Notes: generated from the letters alone by a model not told the origin. Shown: positions 24,780 to 34,257, counted from the first letter of the stretch. The stretch: 64,000 nucleotides of DNA from Streptomyces brasiliensis (GCF_014647875.1 NZ_BMQA01000002.1:248001-312000), one strand, 5' to 3'. Numbers and translations: made by a program.

Positions 24780-25400
24780 TCAGACGAGCGCGCCGGTCAT
24801 GGCGAGCGAGTGCAGGAAGCGCATCAGGGTCATCAGCACGTCGCGGCTCGAGGACCGGCGGCGCGCGTCGCACTCGACGATGGGGATGTCCGGGGCCAGG
24901 TCGAGCGCCGTGCGCAGTTCCTCTACGGGGTAACGGGGGGCATCCGGAAAGGAGTTGACGGCCACAGCGAAGGGCACGCCGCGCTCTTCGAGCCGCCCTA
25001 TGACGTCGAAGCTGACCTCCAGGCGCCGGGTGTCGACCAGGACGACCGCGCCCAGCGCCCCCTCGAACAGCCCGTTCCACAGGAACCAGAACCGCTCCTG
25101 GCCGGGTGTGCCGAACAGGTACAGCACGAGCCTGTCGGTGATGCTGATACGGCCGAAGTCCATGGCCACGGTGGTGGCGGTCTTGGAGTCCGAACCGTAG
25201 TTGTCGTCGACACCGACGCCGGCCTGCGTCATGGTCTCCTCGGTGGTCAGCGGCCTGATCTCGCTGACGGACCCGACCATGGTCGTCTTGCCGACCCCGA
25301 AGCCGCCCACGATCACGATCTTCACGGCGGCCTGGGCCGTCTGCGGAAGATGGTCCTCGGTCCGTGGGCCGGGGATGGTGTCAGAGCTTTTGAAGTCCAT
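24780..25400 (-). CDS. cvnD9: Conservon small GTPase CvnD9/RarD-like
   Basis: A 206-aa Ras-like (MglA-type, ATP_bind_1 family) GTPase. P-loop GGFGVGKTTM, switch region with GVDDNYGSDSKTATTVAMDFG, the G3-like LYLFGTPGQERFWF and AVNSFPDA in the G4 position (NSF in place of NKxD) are visible. Its ATG lies inside the end of cvnC (20-nt overlap), so translation is coupled. In conservons the membrane histidine-kinase-like CvnA, roadblock CvnB, DUF742 CvnC and GTPase CvnD form a membrane-associated complex resembling a eukaryotic G-protein relay. Confidence 0.93.
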   Translation of the reverse strand: MDFKSSDTIPGPRTEDHLPQTAQAAVKIVIVGGFGVGKTTMVGSVSEIRPLTTEETMTQAGVGVDDNYGSDSKTATTVAMDFGRISITDRLVLYLFGTPGQERFWFLWNGLFEGALGAVVLVDTRRLEVSFDVIGRLEERGVPFAVAVNSFPDAPRYPVEELRTALDLAPDIPIVECDARRRSSSRDVLMTLMRFLHSLAMTGALV

Positions 25401-25806
25401 GCATCACCGCTTCGAGGATTGAACGGTCGGGGAGCGCCTGGCGGACGATCGGGGCGCGCGCCTGCACCAGTCCGGCCGTGATCAGTTCGGTGATCAGGAC
25501 GGTCATCGCGCTGAACGGCAGGCCGAGATAGGCCGAGAGTTCGGCCACGGACAGGGGGGAGGTGCACAGCCGGAGCAGTGTGGCCTGCTCCGGGGTGACG
25601 GACGGCGGTATCTCCTCGCGCGCCACTATCAGGGTCACCAGGTCGAGTTCGGCGCGCGCGCCGTCGGGTCCGGTGATGACGTACAGCCGCTCGGGGTTCT
25701 TGGGCCGCCCCTGCTCCTCGCCGCCCGGTTCTGCTGCCCGGGGAGGCGGGGGCGGGGGCGGAGGCTCCTGACCGGGGTGACGCCGTTTGCGTTGCGGAGG
25801 AGTCAT
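25381..25806 (-). CDS. cvnC9: Conservon DUF742 protein CvnC9/RarC-like
   Basis: A 141-aa DUF742 protein. A Pro/Gly-rich N-terminus with a run of eight prolines (about residues 15-23) is followed by the conserved domain: LYVITGPDGARAELDLVTLI, PSVTPEQATLLRLCTSPLSVAELSAYL and a winged-helix-like C-terminus ending LEAVMHGLQKL. ATG at 25806 overlaps the cvnB stop by ATGA. Part of the cvn9 operon; probably links the CvnA/B complex to the GTPase. Confidence 0.92.
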   Translation of the reverse strand: MTPPQRKRRHPGQEPPPPPPPPRAAEPGGEEQGRPKNPERLYVITGPDGARAELDLVTLIVAREEIPPSVTPEQATLLRLCTSPLSVAELSAYLGLPFSAMTVLITELITAGLVQARAPIVRQALPDRSILEAVMHGLQKL

Positions 25807-26210
25807 ACGGTCTGCCCGTTCCGCCGGGGCGGTGAGGTGAGATGGGCGCCGATCCTGACGACGAGGTCGCGCATCCGGCCGCTCATCCGGCCGGGTTCGC
25901 AAACGACGTCGGCGAGGACGGCGAGATAGGCGTTGGCGCCTGCGGCCATCAGGTAGAAGTAGCCTCCGTTGATCTCGATGACGACCAATTTCATCTCGCC
26001 GTCGCTGCCGGGCAGTTCATGGGCGACGGCGCTCGCGAGGCTCTGCACTCCGGCACAGGCCGCGGCCAGGCGGTCGGCGGCGTCGGGGTCGCCGCCGTAG
26101 CGGGCGATGCGCAGTCCGTCGGCGGAGAGCACCACGATCATCTCGATGCCCGGGACGCCGTCGGCGAGGTCCTTGAGCATCCAGTCGAAGTTGGCTCGTT
26201 GCTCGATCAC
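25803..26210 (-). CDS. cvnB9: Conservon roadblock/LC7 protein CvnB9/RarB-like
   Basis: A 135-aa roadblock/LC7-domain protein (NFDWMLKDLADGVPGIEMIVV, SADGLRIARYGG, GGYFYLMAAGANAYLAVLAD). Roadblock proteins act as GTPase-activating or scaffold partners of MglA-like GTPases. The GTG start overlaps the cvnA stop codon (GTGA) and the stop overlaps cvnC, a fully coupled operon. Confidence 0.93.
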   Translation of the reverse strand: MIEQRANFDWMLKDLADGVPGIEMIVVLSADGLRIARYGGDPDAADRLAAACAGVQSLASAVAHELPGSDGEMKLVVIEINGGYFYLMAAGANAYLAVLADVVCEPGRMSGRMRDLVVRIGAHLTSPPRRNGQTV

Positions 26211-27841
26211 TTGACGTCCCCCTGGTCGTCGGCCTCGGTGCCGGCGGGCTCGTTGATGAGGTGCATGTACGCGGTGGGGTTCTTCGTGAAGTCGGTGGGG
26301 TCGTCGGCCGGGTTGCCCTCCTTGAGGCCCTCCCAGAACGCCTCGACCCACAGCCCGGGTTCACGGTCCTTGAGCTTCTGCCGCTCGGGGTCCTCGGGCT
26401 CGGGTCGGGGCTTGGGCTGCGACCAGATGGTGGGCCTGCCCTCACGTTCGGCCTTCTCGATGGCGGCCTGTTCGGCGAGCCGCTGGCTGAGCGGGATCTT
26501 CATCTTGCTGCGGCGCTGCGGCAGACCGCCCGGCGTCCACTCGGTGACCTCGGGGACGTCGTCCTCCATGGAGATCCCGGCCGGGATCCGCGGGCTGGTG
26601 GGGCGACGCCTCTTGGGCGGACGCTTGGGGCCCTCGAGGGCGCCGAGTTCGGCCTTCGGCACGGCGGTGGCGCCGATGCCGTGGGCGAGTCCGGGCGCGG
26701 GTTCGGTGGTCATCATGCTGCTCGGCACGATGAGGACGGCCCGGACGCCGCCGTACGCCGAGGCGCGCAGCGAGACCTGCATGTTGTACGTCGAGCAGAG
26801 CCGCCCGACGACCGCGAGGCCGAGGCGGGGACTCTCGCCGAGGTCCTCCATGTCGACGCCCGCCTTGGCCCGCTCCAGCATGCCCTCGACCCGGGCGCGG
26901 GCCTCCTCGCTGAGGCTGACGCCGCCGTCCTCGATCTCGATGGCGACGCCCGTCTGCACCTCGGTGGCGGTGACGTGCACCTTGGTCTGCGGGGGCGAGT
27001 ACCGGGTGGCGTTGTCCAGGAGTTCGGCGGCGGCGTGGATGACCGGTTCGACCATCGTGCCCTTGATGTTGCACTTGGCGATGGAGGCCAGTTCGATGCG
27101 CCGGTACTCCAGGATGCGGGACATGGCACCGCGCAGCACGCTGTACAGGGACACGGGGTTGGGCCACTGACGGCCGGGGCGGCCGCCGCCGATTACGGAG
27201 ATGGAGTCGGCCAGGCGCCCGATCAGTGCGGTGCCGTGGTCGATGCGGAGCAGGTCGTCGAAGACCTCGGGGTTGCGGCCGTGGTCCTCCTCCATCTCCC
27301 TGAGCTCCACGGCCTGCTGGTGGACGATGGCCTGGACGCGCTGGGCGATGTTGACGAAGGAGCGCTGTGCGGCGTCGCGCATCGACTCCTCGTCGTCGAC
27401 GGTCTTCAGGATCGTGCGCAGCAGGTCGCGCTGCGAGTCGGGGAGATGGCGCAGTTCGGGGTCGGCGTCGAGGACGGCGTGAATCACCTCGCGGGGCGAT
27501 TCACCGGCGTGCAGGCGGTACAGCGCGGTCGGCACGATCTCCGTCGCGAAGCGGACGATCTCCTCGTCGTGGGCGGCGATGCGCCGCTCCAGATACGCGG
27601 TGTGACGGGCGCGTTCGGCTCGCTCGGCGGCCAGTCGGCGGCCGCGCCGTACCGCTTCGGCCGCCGTCACGGTCACCAGCACGGTGGCGACGGCGCCGCA
27701 CCAGCCGACCGCGGCCCGGGCCGGCCCGGTCACCAGGGCGACGGCGGCCCCGGTCGCGGCGACCATGATTATGGCCGGCACCAACAACGCGCGTGGGTAA
27801 GGAAGTTCGCGGCCACCGGGAGGCGATTGCACACTCACCAT
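26207..27841 (-). CDS. cvnA9: Conservon membrane sensor-kinase-like protein CvnA9/RarA-like
   Basis: A 544-aa protein. Two membrane helices near the N-terminus (LLVPAIIMVAATGAAVALV; AAVGWCGAVATVLVTV) are followed by a coiled linker and a nitrate/sensor-type histidine-kinase core: N-box ELLDNATRYSPP, G-box region IEIEDGGVSLSEE and GESPRLGLAVVGRL. A Lys/Arg/Pro-rich C-terminal tail of about 170 residues follows. A classical phospho-acceptor His box is not obvious, as usual in CvnA proteins. ATG 27841 has GAGGG 5 nt upstream. First gene of the cvn9 operon (homologue of SCO1630/rarA, recalled). Its promoter should lie in 27842-28100. Confidence 0.92.
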   Translation of the reverse strand: MVSVQSPPGGRELPYPRALLVPAIIMVAATGAAVALVTGPARAAVGWCGAVATVLVTVTAAEAVRRGRRLAAERAERARHTAYLERRIAAHDEEIVRFATEIVPTALYRLHAGESPREVIHAVLDADPELRHLPDSQRDLLRTILKTVDDEESMRDAAQRSFVNIAQRVQAIVHQQAVELREMEEDHGRNPEVFDDLLRIDHGTALIGRLADSISVIGGGRPGRQWPNPVSLYSVLRGAMSRILEYRRIELASIAKCNIKGTMVEPVIHAAAELLDNATRYSPPQTKVHVTATEVQTGVAIEIEDGGVSLSEEARARVEGMLERAKAGVDMEDLGESPRLGLAVVGRLCSTYNMQVSLRASAYGGVRAVLIVPSSMMTTEPAPGLAHGIGATAVPKAELGALEGPKRPPKRRRPTSPRIPAGISMEDDVPEVTEWTPGGLPQRRSKMKIPLSQRLAEQAAIEKAEREGRPTIWSQPKPRPEPEDPERQKLKDREPGLWVEAFWEGLKEGNPADDPTDFTKNPTAYMHLINEPAGTEADDQGDVK

Positions 27842-28156
27842 GTATGCCCTCTGAGACGTATCGGCTGGGTGTCGGGGGAGCTTGCGTGGGGAAGAGTCAT
27901 GGAGCTGACGGGATCTTCCGCATGTTTGCGAACAAGCGCACGAATACACCTCAACTCGGTGCGCCGCGGGCGAGCCTAGCCCGACCGAATCATCGCCGTG
28001 TCATATTCCGCAAGCACCTGAAATGACCGCGGGGACAGGAGTACGCTCATCTGTATTTACACACTCGGACATCATTCGCACACGATGCGTGACGACGTAC
28101 GGACGTACGAAAACCACTCACCGTGACAGGTGGACGAGAGCCTGGAGCAGCGGGAC
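27842..28156. other. Intergenic region upstream of conservon 9
   Basis: 315 bp, noticeably A/T-richer than its neighbours, holding the presumed cvn9 promoter. Tandem GACGTACG-GACGTACG (28094-28109) is the only clear repeat. No gene recognised. Confidence 0.45.
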
Positions 28157-28258
28157 TCAGGTGCCCGCGATGCGCAGCGTCGCGTCGGCCGTGGCGCGGG
28201 CGAACTCCGAGACGGGGCGCTGCGGGTCGGAGCGGTGCACGAGGATGACGCCTTCGTG
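28157..28258 (-). pseudogene. C-terminal fragment of an unidentified gene, possibly a LysR regulator
   Basis: A short minus-strand frame ending at 28157 has balanced protein-like composition (HEGVILVHRSDP, then PVSEFARATADATLRIAG) unlike random high-GC frames. It resembles the tail of LysR-type regulators (hydrophobic strand, HR-D-P, final helix). No upstream continuation is recognisable: to its right the DNA turns into urea carboxylase coding sequence on the other strand. It is probably the 3' end of a gene that lost its 5' part in a deletion. Tentative. Confidence 0.3.
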
Positions 28259-28278
28259 ACGGGCGCCCCGCGCAGACA

Positions 28279-29525
28279 GTCGACGCCGGCGTCCTGGCCC
28301 GGGACGGCGACGTGACGTACCGTCGCAGCGGTGACGACAACCTGCTGGTCGAGTTCGGCCCGATGCAGTTGGACCTGGCCCTCCGGATGCGCATCCACGC
28401 GCTGAGGGATGCGGTGACGGCGGCGGACCTGGACGGCGTCACGGACCTCACCCCCAGCATCCGCTCGCTCCCGATCCAGACGGATCCGCATGTCCTCGCC
28501 CAGCACCAACTCCTCGTGAAGGTAAGGGAGATCACCACCACCCTCCCGCCCACCGACGCCCTGGTGGTCCCCTCCCGGAGGGTCCGCCTCCCCCTCTCCT
28601 GGGACGACCCGGCCACCCGCGAGGCGATCGCCCGCTACTTGGCCGGCGTCCGCGACGACGCCCCGTGGTGTCCGTGGAACATCGAGTTCATCCGCCGGAT
28701 CAACGGCCTGGAGTCGGTGAACGACGTGTACCGGACGGTCTTCGACGCGGAGTACCTGGTCCTGGGCCTCGGCGACGTCTGCCTCGGCGCCCCCGTGGCC
28801 GCCCTGGACCCGCGCCACTGCCTGCTCACCACCAAGTACAACCCGGCCCGCACCTGGACCGCGGAGAACTCGGTCGGCATCGGCGGCGCGTATCTGTGCA
28901 TCTACGGCATGGAGGGCCCCGGCGGTCACCAGTTCGTCGGCCGTACGACCCAGGTGTGGTCGCCGTGGCAGCGCGGCGCGTTCGAGCCGGGCGCTCCGTG
29001 GCCGCTGCGCTTCTTCGACCGGATCAAGTGGTACCCGGTGTCCGCGGACGAACTCCTCGGCCTGCGGGCCGACATCACCTCCGGCCGCTTCGTCCCCCGC
29101 ATCGAGGAGGGCACCTTCTCCCTCGCGGAGTACGAACGCTTCCTCGCCGAACACGCCGAGTCCGTCGCCGAGTTCAGGACACGTCAGCAGGCGGCGTTCG
29201 CGGCGGAGCGGGACGCGTGGGAGGCGGCGGGCGAGTTCGCGCGGGCGGAGGCCGCGACGGCGCCCGTGGCGGCACCGGACGAGGTGACGGTCCCCGAGGG
29301 CGGCCGACTGGTCGAGGCGGAGTTCGCGGCGTCGGTCTGGCAGGTGAACGTGGCACCGGGCGACGAGGTGAGCGCCGGCGGCCGCTGCTCGCGCTGGAGG
29401 CGATGAAGATGGAGTCCCGGGTCCACGCCCCGATCGCCGGAGTGGTCACGGATGTCCCGACGACCCCCGGCGACCAGGTCGAGGCGGGCACGGCCCTGAT
29501 CGTTCCGGCCCCGGCAGCAGCCTGA
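28279..29525 (+). pseudogene. Urea carboxylase remnant: carboxyltransferase (AHS1) domain and frameshifted biotinyl domain
   Basis: Only the last third of a roughly 1,200-aa urea carboxylase remains. From about 28279 the frame reads VDAGVLARDGDVTYRRSGDD and continues through a full KipI/AHS1 domain (LVEFGPMQLDLALRMRIHAL, VYRTVFDAEYLVLGLGDVC, IGGAYLCIYGMEGPGGHQF). The biotin carboxylase and AHS2 domains are absent, and the frame is closed by a stop at 28246. At 29377-29384 one base is missing, so the frame ends at 29406 while the biotin motif EAMKMESR (Lys codon 29406-29408) and the rest of the biotinyl domain to 29525 lie in the next frame. A GTG-started 364-aa protein (28312-29406) could be made but would lack biotin. 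Confidence 0.75.
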
Positions 29526-29572
29526 GAGCGCATCACGCGCGCCAAGCGCACACTGAGAGTCGAGGAGCACGC

Positions 29573-31243
29573 ATGACCAGCACGGTGTCCCGGGTGCGAG
29601 CCGCGTACGCGCGGATCGAGGCCGTAGCCCGCCCAGAGATCTGGATCGACCTCCGCCCCCGGCAGGAGGTGGAGGCCGAGGCACGGGCGATCGACGCCCG
29701 CGTGGCCGCCGGCGAGAACCTGCCCCTCGCCGGCCGTCTGCTCGCCGTCAAGGGCAACATCGACGTGTACGGCCTTCCGACGACGGCGGGCTGCCCGGCG
29801 TACGCCTACGACCCCGGGGCAGACGCCCCGGTGGTCGCCCGGCTCCGGGCGGCCGGCGCGCTCGTGCTGGGCACGACCAACCTCGACCAGTTCGCCACGG
29901 GCCTGGTGGGCACCCGCTCCCCCTACGGCCCGGTACGCAGCGCCCACGACCCCGACCGGGTCAGCGGCGGCTCCAGCTCGGGTTCCGCCGTCGCCGTGGC
30001 CCTGGGCATCGTCGACCTGGCCCTGGGCACGGACACTGCAGGGTCGGGCCGGGTCCCGGCAGCGTTCAACGGCATCGTCGGCCTCAAGCCCACCCGCGGC
30101 CTGGTCCCGACGGCAGGCGTGGTCCCGGCGTGCGCGTCGATCGACTGCGTGACGATGTTGGCCCGCACGCTGCCGGAAGCGGAACAGGCCCTCTCCTACA
30201 TGGCCTGCCCGCCCGCCCGCGAGGTACCCGGCCTCCCCCGACGCGCCCCCGGCCCCTGGCGCATCGCGATCCCGCCCCTCACCCAGCTGGGTGAACTGGA
30301 CGAGGGCTGGCCGGAAGCATACGAGGCGGCGGTGACCCGGCTGTCCGAGGCGGGCGCGGAGATCCGCGAGATCGACCTGAGCGCCTTCACCGAGGCGGCC
30401 GCGATGCTCTACGAGGGCGCCTTCGTGGCCGAGCGCTACACGGCCGTGGGCAGCTTCATCGACAAGTTGATCTCGGAGGGCGGCGAGGGCCTGGACCCCA
30501 CGGTCACCGGCATCATCACCCGCGCCCGCGAGATCCCGGCCCACCGCCTCTTCACCGACCAGGACCGACTGGCCGCCCTGCGTGCCCGCGCCCTCGCCGA
30601 AATGGCCGACGCGGACGCCCTCCTGCTCCCCACGGCCCCCGGCCACCCCACCCTGGCCGAGGTAGCCGCAGACCCTCTGACCAGCAACGCCCGCCTGGGC
30701 CGCTTCACCAACTCCACGAACCTCTTCGACCTGGCCGCGGTGGCGGTCCCGGCGGGCCAGGCGAACGGCGGCCCCTTCGGCGTCATGCTGACAGGCCCGG
30801 CATTCACGGAAGACCGCCTGACCCGAATCGCCCGCACCCTGGAGCCGCAGGCCAGCCTGGCGGTGGTCGGCGCCCATCTGACGGGCCAACCCCTGAACCT
30901 CCAGCTCCTGGCGTTGGGCGCTCACTTGGACCGAACGACGACCACGGCTCCCGTCTACCGCCTGTACGCCCTGCAAACGACCCCGCCGAAGCCCGGCCTG
31001 GTCCACGCGGGCGAGGACGGAGCGGCAATCGAGACAGAGATCTGGCACCTACCGACCGAGGGCCTGGGCCGCCTCCTGACGACACTCCCCCGGCCCATGA
31101 CCCTGGGCACCGTGGAACTCTCGGACGGCACCCGGGTCCCAGGCTTCCTCTGCGAACCAGAAGCCCTGCAGACGGCGGAGGACATCACGCACCACGGAGG
31201 CTGGCGCACGTTCTTGAAGCACCGAGCAGACCGACGCCCCTGA
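29573..31243 (+). CDS. atzF: Allophanate hydrolase
   Basis: A 556-aa amidase-signature enzyme with the C-terminal domain typical of allophanate hydrolases. The catalytic Lys is in LLAVKGNIDVYG, the Ser-cisSer pair in GGSSSGSAVAVALG, and nucleophile region LGTDTAGSGRVPAAFNG. The C-terminal domain (about 440-556) contains LAVVGAHLTGQPLN and LGTVELSDGTRVPGFLCEP. It splits allophanate to ammonia and CO2, the second step of urea amidolyase. The gene is complete, 48 nt after the broken urea carboxylase, so its substrate supply is probably lost or comes from elsewhere. Its TGA lies in the loop of the repeat hairpin at 31236-31250. Confidence 0.92.
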   Translation: MTSTVSRVRAAYARIEAVARPEIWIDLRPRQEVEAEARAIDARVAAGENLPLAGRLLAVKGNIDVYGLPTTAGCPAYAYDPGADAPVVARLRAAGALVLGTTNLDQFATGLVGTRSPYGPVRSAHDPDRVSGGSSSGSAVAVALGIVDLALGTDTAGSGRVPAAFNGIVGLKPTRGLVPTAGVVPACASIDCVTMLARTLPEAEQALSYMACPPAREVPGLPRRAPGPWRIAIPPLTQLGELDEGWPEAYEAAVTRLSEAGAEIREIDLSAFTEAAAMLYEGAFVAERYTAVGSFIDKLISEGGEGLDPTVTGIITRAREIPAHRLFTDQDRLAALRARALAEMADADALLLPTAPGHPTLAEVAADPLTSNARLGRFTNSTNLFDLAAVAVPAGQANGGPFGVMLTGPAFTEDRLTRIARTLEPQASLAVVGAHLTGQPLNLQLLALGAHLDRTTTTAPVYRLYALQTTPPKPGLVHAGEDGAAIETEIWHLPTEGLGRLLTTLPRPMTLGTVELSDGTRVPGFLCEPEALQTAEDITHHGGWRTFLKHRADRRP

Positions 31244-31307
31244 AAGGGGCGCGGGGCTGTATCGATGTGCGGCTCCGCCGCGTGGGCGCGAGCAACAACG
31301 AACCCGC
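31236..31307. repeat. Streptomyces intergenic repeat, copy 2
   Basis: Hairpin GCCCC-TGAAA-GGGGC, then the shared core CTGTATCGATGTGCGGCTCC and a second hairpin GCGGC-TCC-GCCGC. It matches copy 1 at 12495-12566 with a few differences. It sits exactly at the 3' end of atzF and faces the convergent helicase gene, consistent with a terminator role. Confidence 0.75.
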
Positions 31308-31323
31308 ACCCGCCACCGAACCC

Positions 31324-34131
31324 TCACCCCACCGACGAATAGGCCACAACCCCCCGCAGCAACAGATCAACCGCCTTACGCGCAGCCTTCCCCACGGTCG
31401 ATCCCTCCGCAGGAGAAGCCGCAGAGACCTGCCCCAGCACATCGATCACCTGCTTGCTCCACCGCACAAAGTCACCCGCGGGCATCTCGGCCTCACGCAA
31501 GACCTCATCGAGCCCCTTCCCCGACGCCCACATGTACGCGGCCCAGGCGAACCCGAGGTCGGGCTCACGCTGCCCGACCCCCTCGGTCTGCGTGATGCGG
31601 AAGTCCTCCTCCAGCGCGTCCAGCCGCCCCCAGATCCGCACCATCTCGCCTAGCGCGGCCTTCGCCTTGCCCGAGGGCAGCTTGGGTGCCATCGCGTCGT
31701 CGCCGGCCCGCGACTCGTACACCAACGCGGAGACACACGCGGCGAGTTCGGCGGGCCCGAGCCCCTCCCAGACGTGCTCCCGCAGGCATTCGCTGGCCAG
31801 CAGGTCCAGCTCGCCGTACAGCCGGGCGAGCCGCTTGCCGTGCTCGGTGACCTCGTCGCCGCGCAGATAGTCCAGCTCGGTCAGCAGCGCGACGATCCGG
31901 TCGAAGGTCCGCGCGATGGTGTTCGTACGGCCCTCGATACGGCGCTCCAGCTGCGAGGTGTCCTTCATCAGCCGGTGATAGCGCTCGGCCCAACGGGCGT
32001 GGTCCTCACGGTCGTTGCACCCGTGGCAGGGATGCGCCCGGATCGCCGTGCGCAGCCGTGCGATCTCCCGGTCGTCGGCGGCCTGGGCGCGCTTCTTGCG
32101 GGCGCGCTCCGGCGGGATGTGCCCGGCCTTGGCGCGCAGCGCAGAGGCCAGATCACGACGGGACTGCGGGGAGCGCGGGTTGAACGTCTTGGGGATCCGC
32201 ATCCGCTCCAGCGGTTCGACGGGCACCGGGAAGTCGATGGCGCCCAGCCGCTTGACCTGCCGTTCTGCGGTGAGGACCAGCGGGCGCGGCCCGTCGTGGT
32301 ACTCGAAGCCGCGGTGGCCGTTGGAGCGGCCCGCGGGCAGACCGGGGTCCAGCACCAGGGCCAGACCGGCGTACTTGCCCGTCGGGACATGGATGACGTC
32401 GCCCGGCCTGAGCTTCTCCAGGGCGACGGCGGCCTCGGCGCGCCGCTCGCTGGCGCCCTGGCGGGCCAGCTCGTTCTCGCGGTCCTTGAGTTCGCGACGC
32501 AGGCGCGCGTACTCCTCGAAGTCACCGAGGTGGCAGGTCATGGAGGCCTTGTAGCCCTCCAGGCCTTCCTCGTTGCGCTGCACCTGCCGGGAGATCCCGA
32601 CGACGGACCGGTCGGCCTGGAACTGCGCGAAGGACGTCTCCAGCAGCTCGCGCGAGCGGTGCCGGCCGAACTGCTCGACCAGGTTGACGGCCATGTTGTA
32701 CGACGGCTTGAAGCTGGAGCGCAGCGGATACGTGCGCGTGCCCGCGAGGCCGGCGAGGTGCTCGGGGCTCATCCCGCGCTGCCACAGCACCACGGCGTGG
32801 CCCTCGACATCGATGCCACGCCTACCGGCACGACCGGTGAGCTGGGTGTACTCGCCGGGCGTGATGTCGGCGTGCTGCTCGCCGTTCCACTTGACGAGCT
32901 TCTCCAGCACCACCGAACGCGCGGGCATGTTGATGCCCAGCGCGAGCGTCTCCGTGGCGAACACGGCCTTCACCAGGCCCCGCACGAACAGTTCCTCGAC
33001 GACCTCCTTGAACGTCGGCAGCATGCCCGCGTGGTGGGCGGCGATACCGCGCTCGAGGCCCTCGAGCCACTCGTAGTAGCCGAGGACGTGCAGGTCCTCG
33101 GACGGGATGCTGGCGGTGCGCTCCTCGACAAGGGCGCGCACCTTGACCCGCGCCTCTTCGTCGTTGAGGCGCAGTCCGGCGTACAGGCACTGCTGGACCG
33201 CGGCCTCGCAGCCGGCGCGGCTGAAGATGAAGGTGATGGCGGGCAGCAGGCCTTCGGAGTCGAGCCGCTCGATGACCTCGGGGCGGCCCGGGGTCCACAC
33301 CCGGGAGCGCTGGCGGCGCTCGCGCTCACGGTCGGCCTCGCGCATGGCGCGGCCACGTCTGCGGTCCTGGTAGGAGGGGCGGCTGGCCTCCATCCTGGCC
33401 AGGCGGGTGAGGTCTGGGTTGACGGCCTTCTTCTGGCCCTCGCCCTCCTCGAAGAGGTCGTACATCCGGCGTCCGGCGAGGACATGCTGGAACAACGGCA
33501 CGGGCCGGTGCTCGGAGACGATGACCTCGGTGTCGCCGCGGACGGTGTCGAGCCAGTCACCGAACTCCTCGGCGTTCGACACGGTCGCCGACAGTGACAC
33601 CAAGGTCACGGACTCGGGCAGATGGATGATCACTTCCTCCCAGACGGCGCCGCGGAAGCGGTCGGAGAGGTAGTGCACCTCGTCCATCACCACGTGGCCG
33701 AGGCCGAGGAGGGTCTGTGAGCCCGCGTACAGCATGTTCCGCAGCACCTCGGTGGTCATGACGACCACCGGAGCCTCGGAGTTGACGCTGTTGTCTCCGG
33801 TGAGGAGGCCGACCTTGTCCGTGCCGTAGCGACGGCACAGGTCGGCGTACTTCTGGTTCGACAGTGCCTTGATGGGTGTCGTGTAGAAGCACTTCTTGCC
33901 CTGCTGGAGAGCGAGGTGGACGGCGAACTCGCCCACGATCGTCTTGCCGGAGCCCGTGGGGGCGGCCACCAGCACGCCCTTCCCCGCTTCGAGCGCCTGG
34001 CAGGCCTCGATCTGGAAGGGGTCGAGGCCGAAGTCGTACATCTCGCGGAAGGACGCGAGCGCGGTGGCCTGCTCGGCAGCCCGCTGACGGGATGCCGCGT
34101 ACCGCTCGGCCGGTGAGAGGTCCTCTGTCAT
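31324..34131 (-). CDS. helY: DEAD/DEAH-box superfamily 2 RNA helicase, Ski2/Mtr4-like (HelY)
   Basis: A 935-aa helicase. The Q-type motif FGLDPFQIEACQ, Walker A VAAPTGSGKT, TTPIKALSNQKY (Ia), box II VMDEVHYL, SATVSN (III) and motif VI QLTGRAGRRGID are in order. The C-terminal third carries the DSHCT domain of Ski2/Mtr4 helicases. ATG 34131 begins MTEDLSPAERY; the ribosome site is weak (GAAAG), and an in-frame GTG 30 nt upstream is possible. Mycobacterial HelY is the nearest named relative; RNA turnover is the likely role. Directly downstream of tatC behind a terminator. Confidence 0.93.
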   Translation of the reverse strand: MTEDLSPAERYAASRQRAAEQATALASFREMYDFGLDPFQIEACQALEAGKGVLVAAPTGSGKTIVGEFAVHLALQQGKKCFYTTPIKALSNQKYADLCRRYGTDKVGLLTGDNSVNSEAPVVVMTTEVLRNMLYAGSQTLLGLGHVVMDEVHYLSDRFRGAVWEEVIIHLPESVTLVSLSATVSNAEEFGDWLDTVRGDTEVIVSEHRPVPLFQHVLAGRRMYDLFEEGEGQKKAVNPDLTRLARMEASRPSYQDRRRGRAMREADRERERRQRSRVWTPGRPEVIERLDSEGLLPAITFIFSRAGCEAAVQQCLYAGLRLNDEEARVKVRALVEERTASIPSEDLHVLGYYEWLEGLERGIAAHHAGMLPTFKEVVEELFVRGLVKAVFATETLALGINMPARSVVLEKLVKWNGEQHADITPGEYTQLTGRAGRRGIDVEGHAVVLWQRGMSPEHLAGLAGTRTYPLRSSFKPSYNMAVNLVEQFGRHRSRELLETSFAQFQADRSVVGISRQVQRNEEGLEGYKASMTCHLGDFEEYARLRRELKDRENELARQGASERRAEAAVALEKLRPGDVIHVPTGKYAGLALVLDPGLPAGRSNGHRGFEYHDGPRPLVLTAERQVKRLGAIDFPVPVEPLERMRIPKTFNPRSPQSRRDLASALRAKAGHIPPERARKKRAQAADDREIARLRTAIRAHPCHGCNDREDHARWAERYHRLMKDTSQLERRIEGRTNTIARTFDRIVALLTELDYLRGDEVTEHGKRLARLYGELDLLASECLREHVWEGLGPAELAACVSALVYESRAGDDAMAPKLPSGKAKAALGEMVRIWGRLDALEEDFRITQTEGVGQREPDLGFAWAAYMWASGKGLDEVLREAEMPAGDFVRWSKQVIDVLGQVSAASPAEGSTVGKAARKAVDLLLRGVVAYSSVG

Positions 34132-34191
34132 CGTGCTTTCGAGCGTACCGGGCCGCACTGACAACAGGACGATCATTATCCGAACGTGCGA

Positions 34192-34229
34192 AGAGGTGCC
34201 CGCCACCCCCGGGGGAAGCGGGCACCTCT
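34192..34229 (-). terminator. tatAC terminator
   Basis: Perfect 12-bp stem (34192-34203 with 34218-34229), 14-nt loop, 28 nt past the tatC stop. Confidence 0.8.
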
Positions 34230-34257
34230 GTACCGTGCCGGTTCGGAAACCGTCCGG

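Noticed and set aside
28023..28330. Transposon or integrase footprint at the urea carboxylase breakpoint
   Set aside because: No inverted repeats, target duplication, transposase fragment or tRNA is visible; a simple deletion explains the data.
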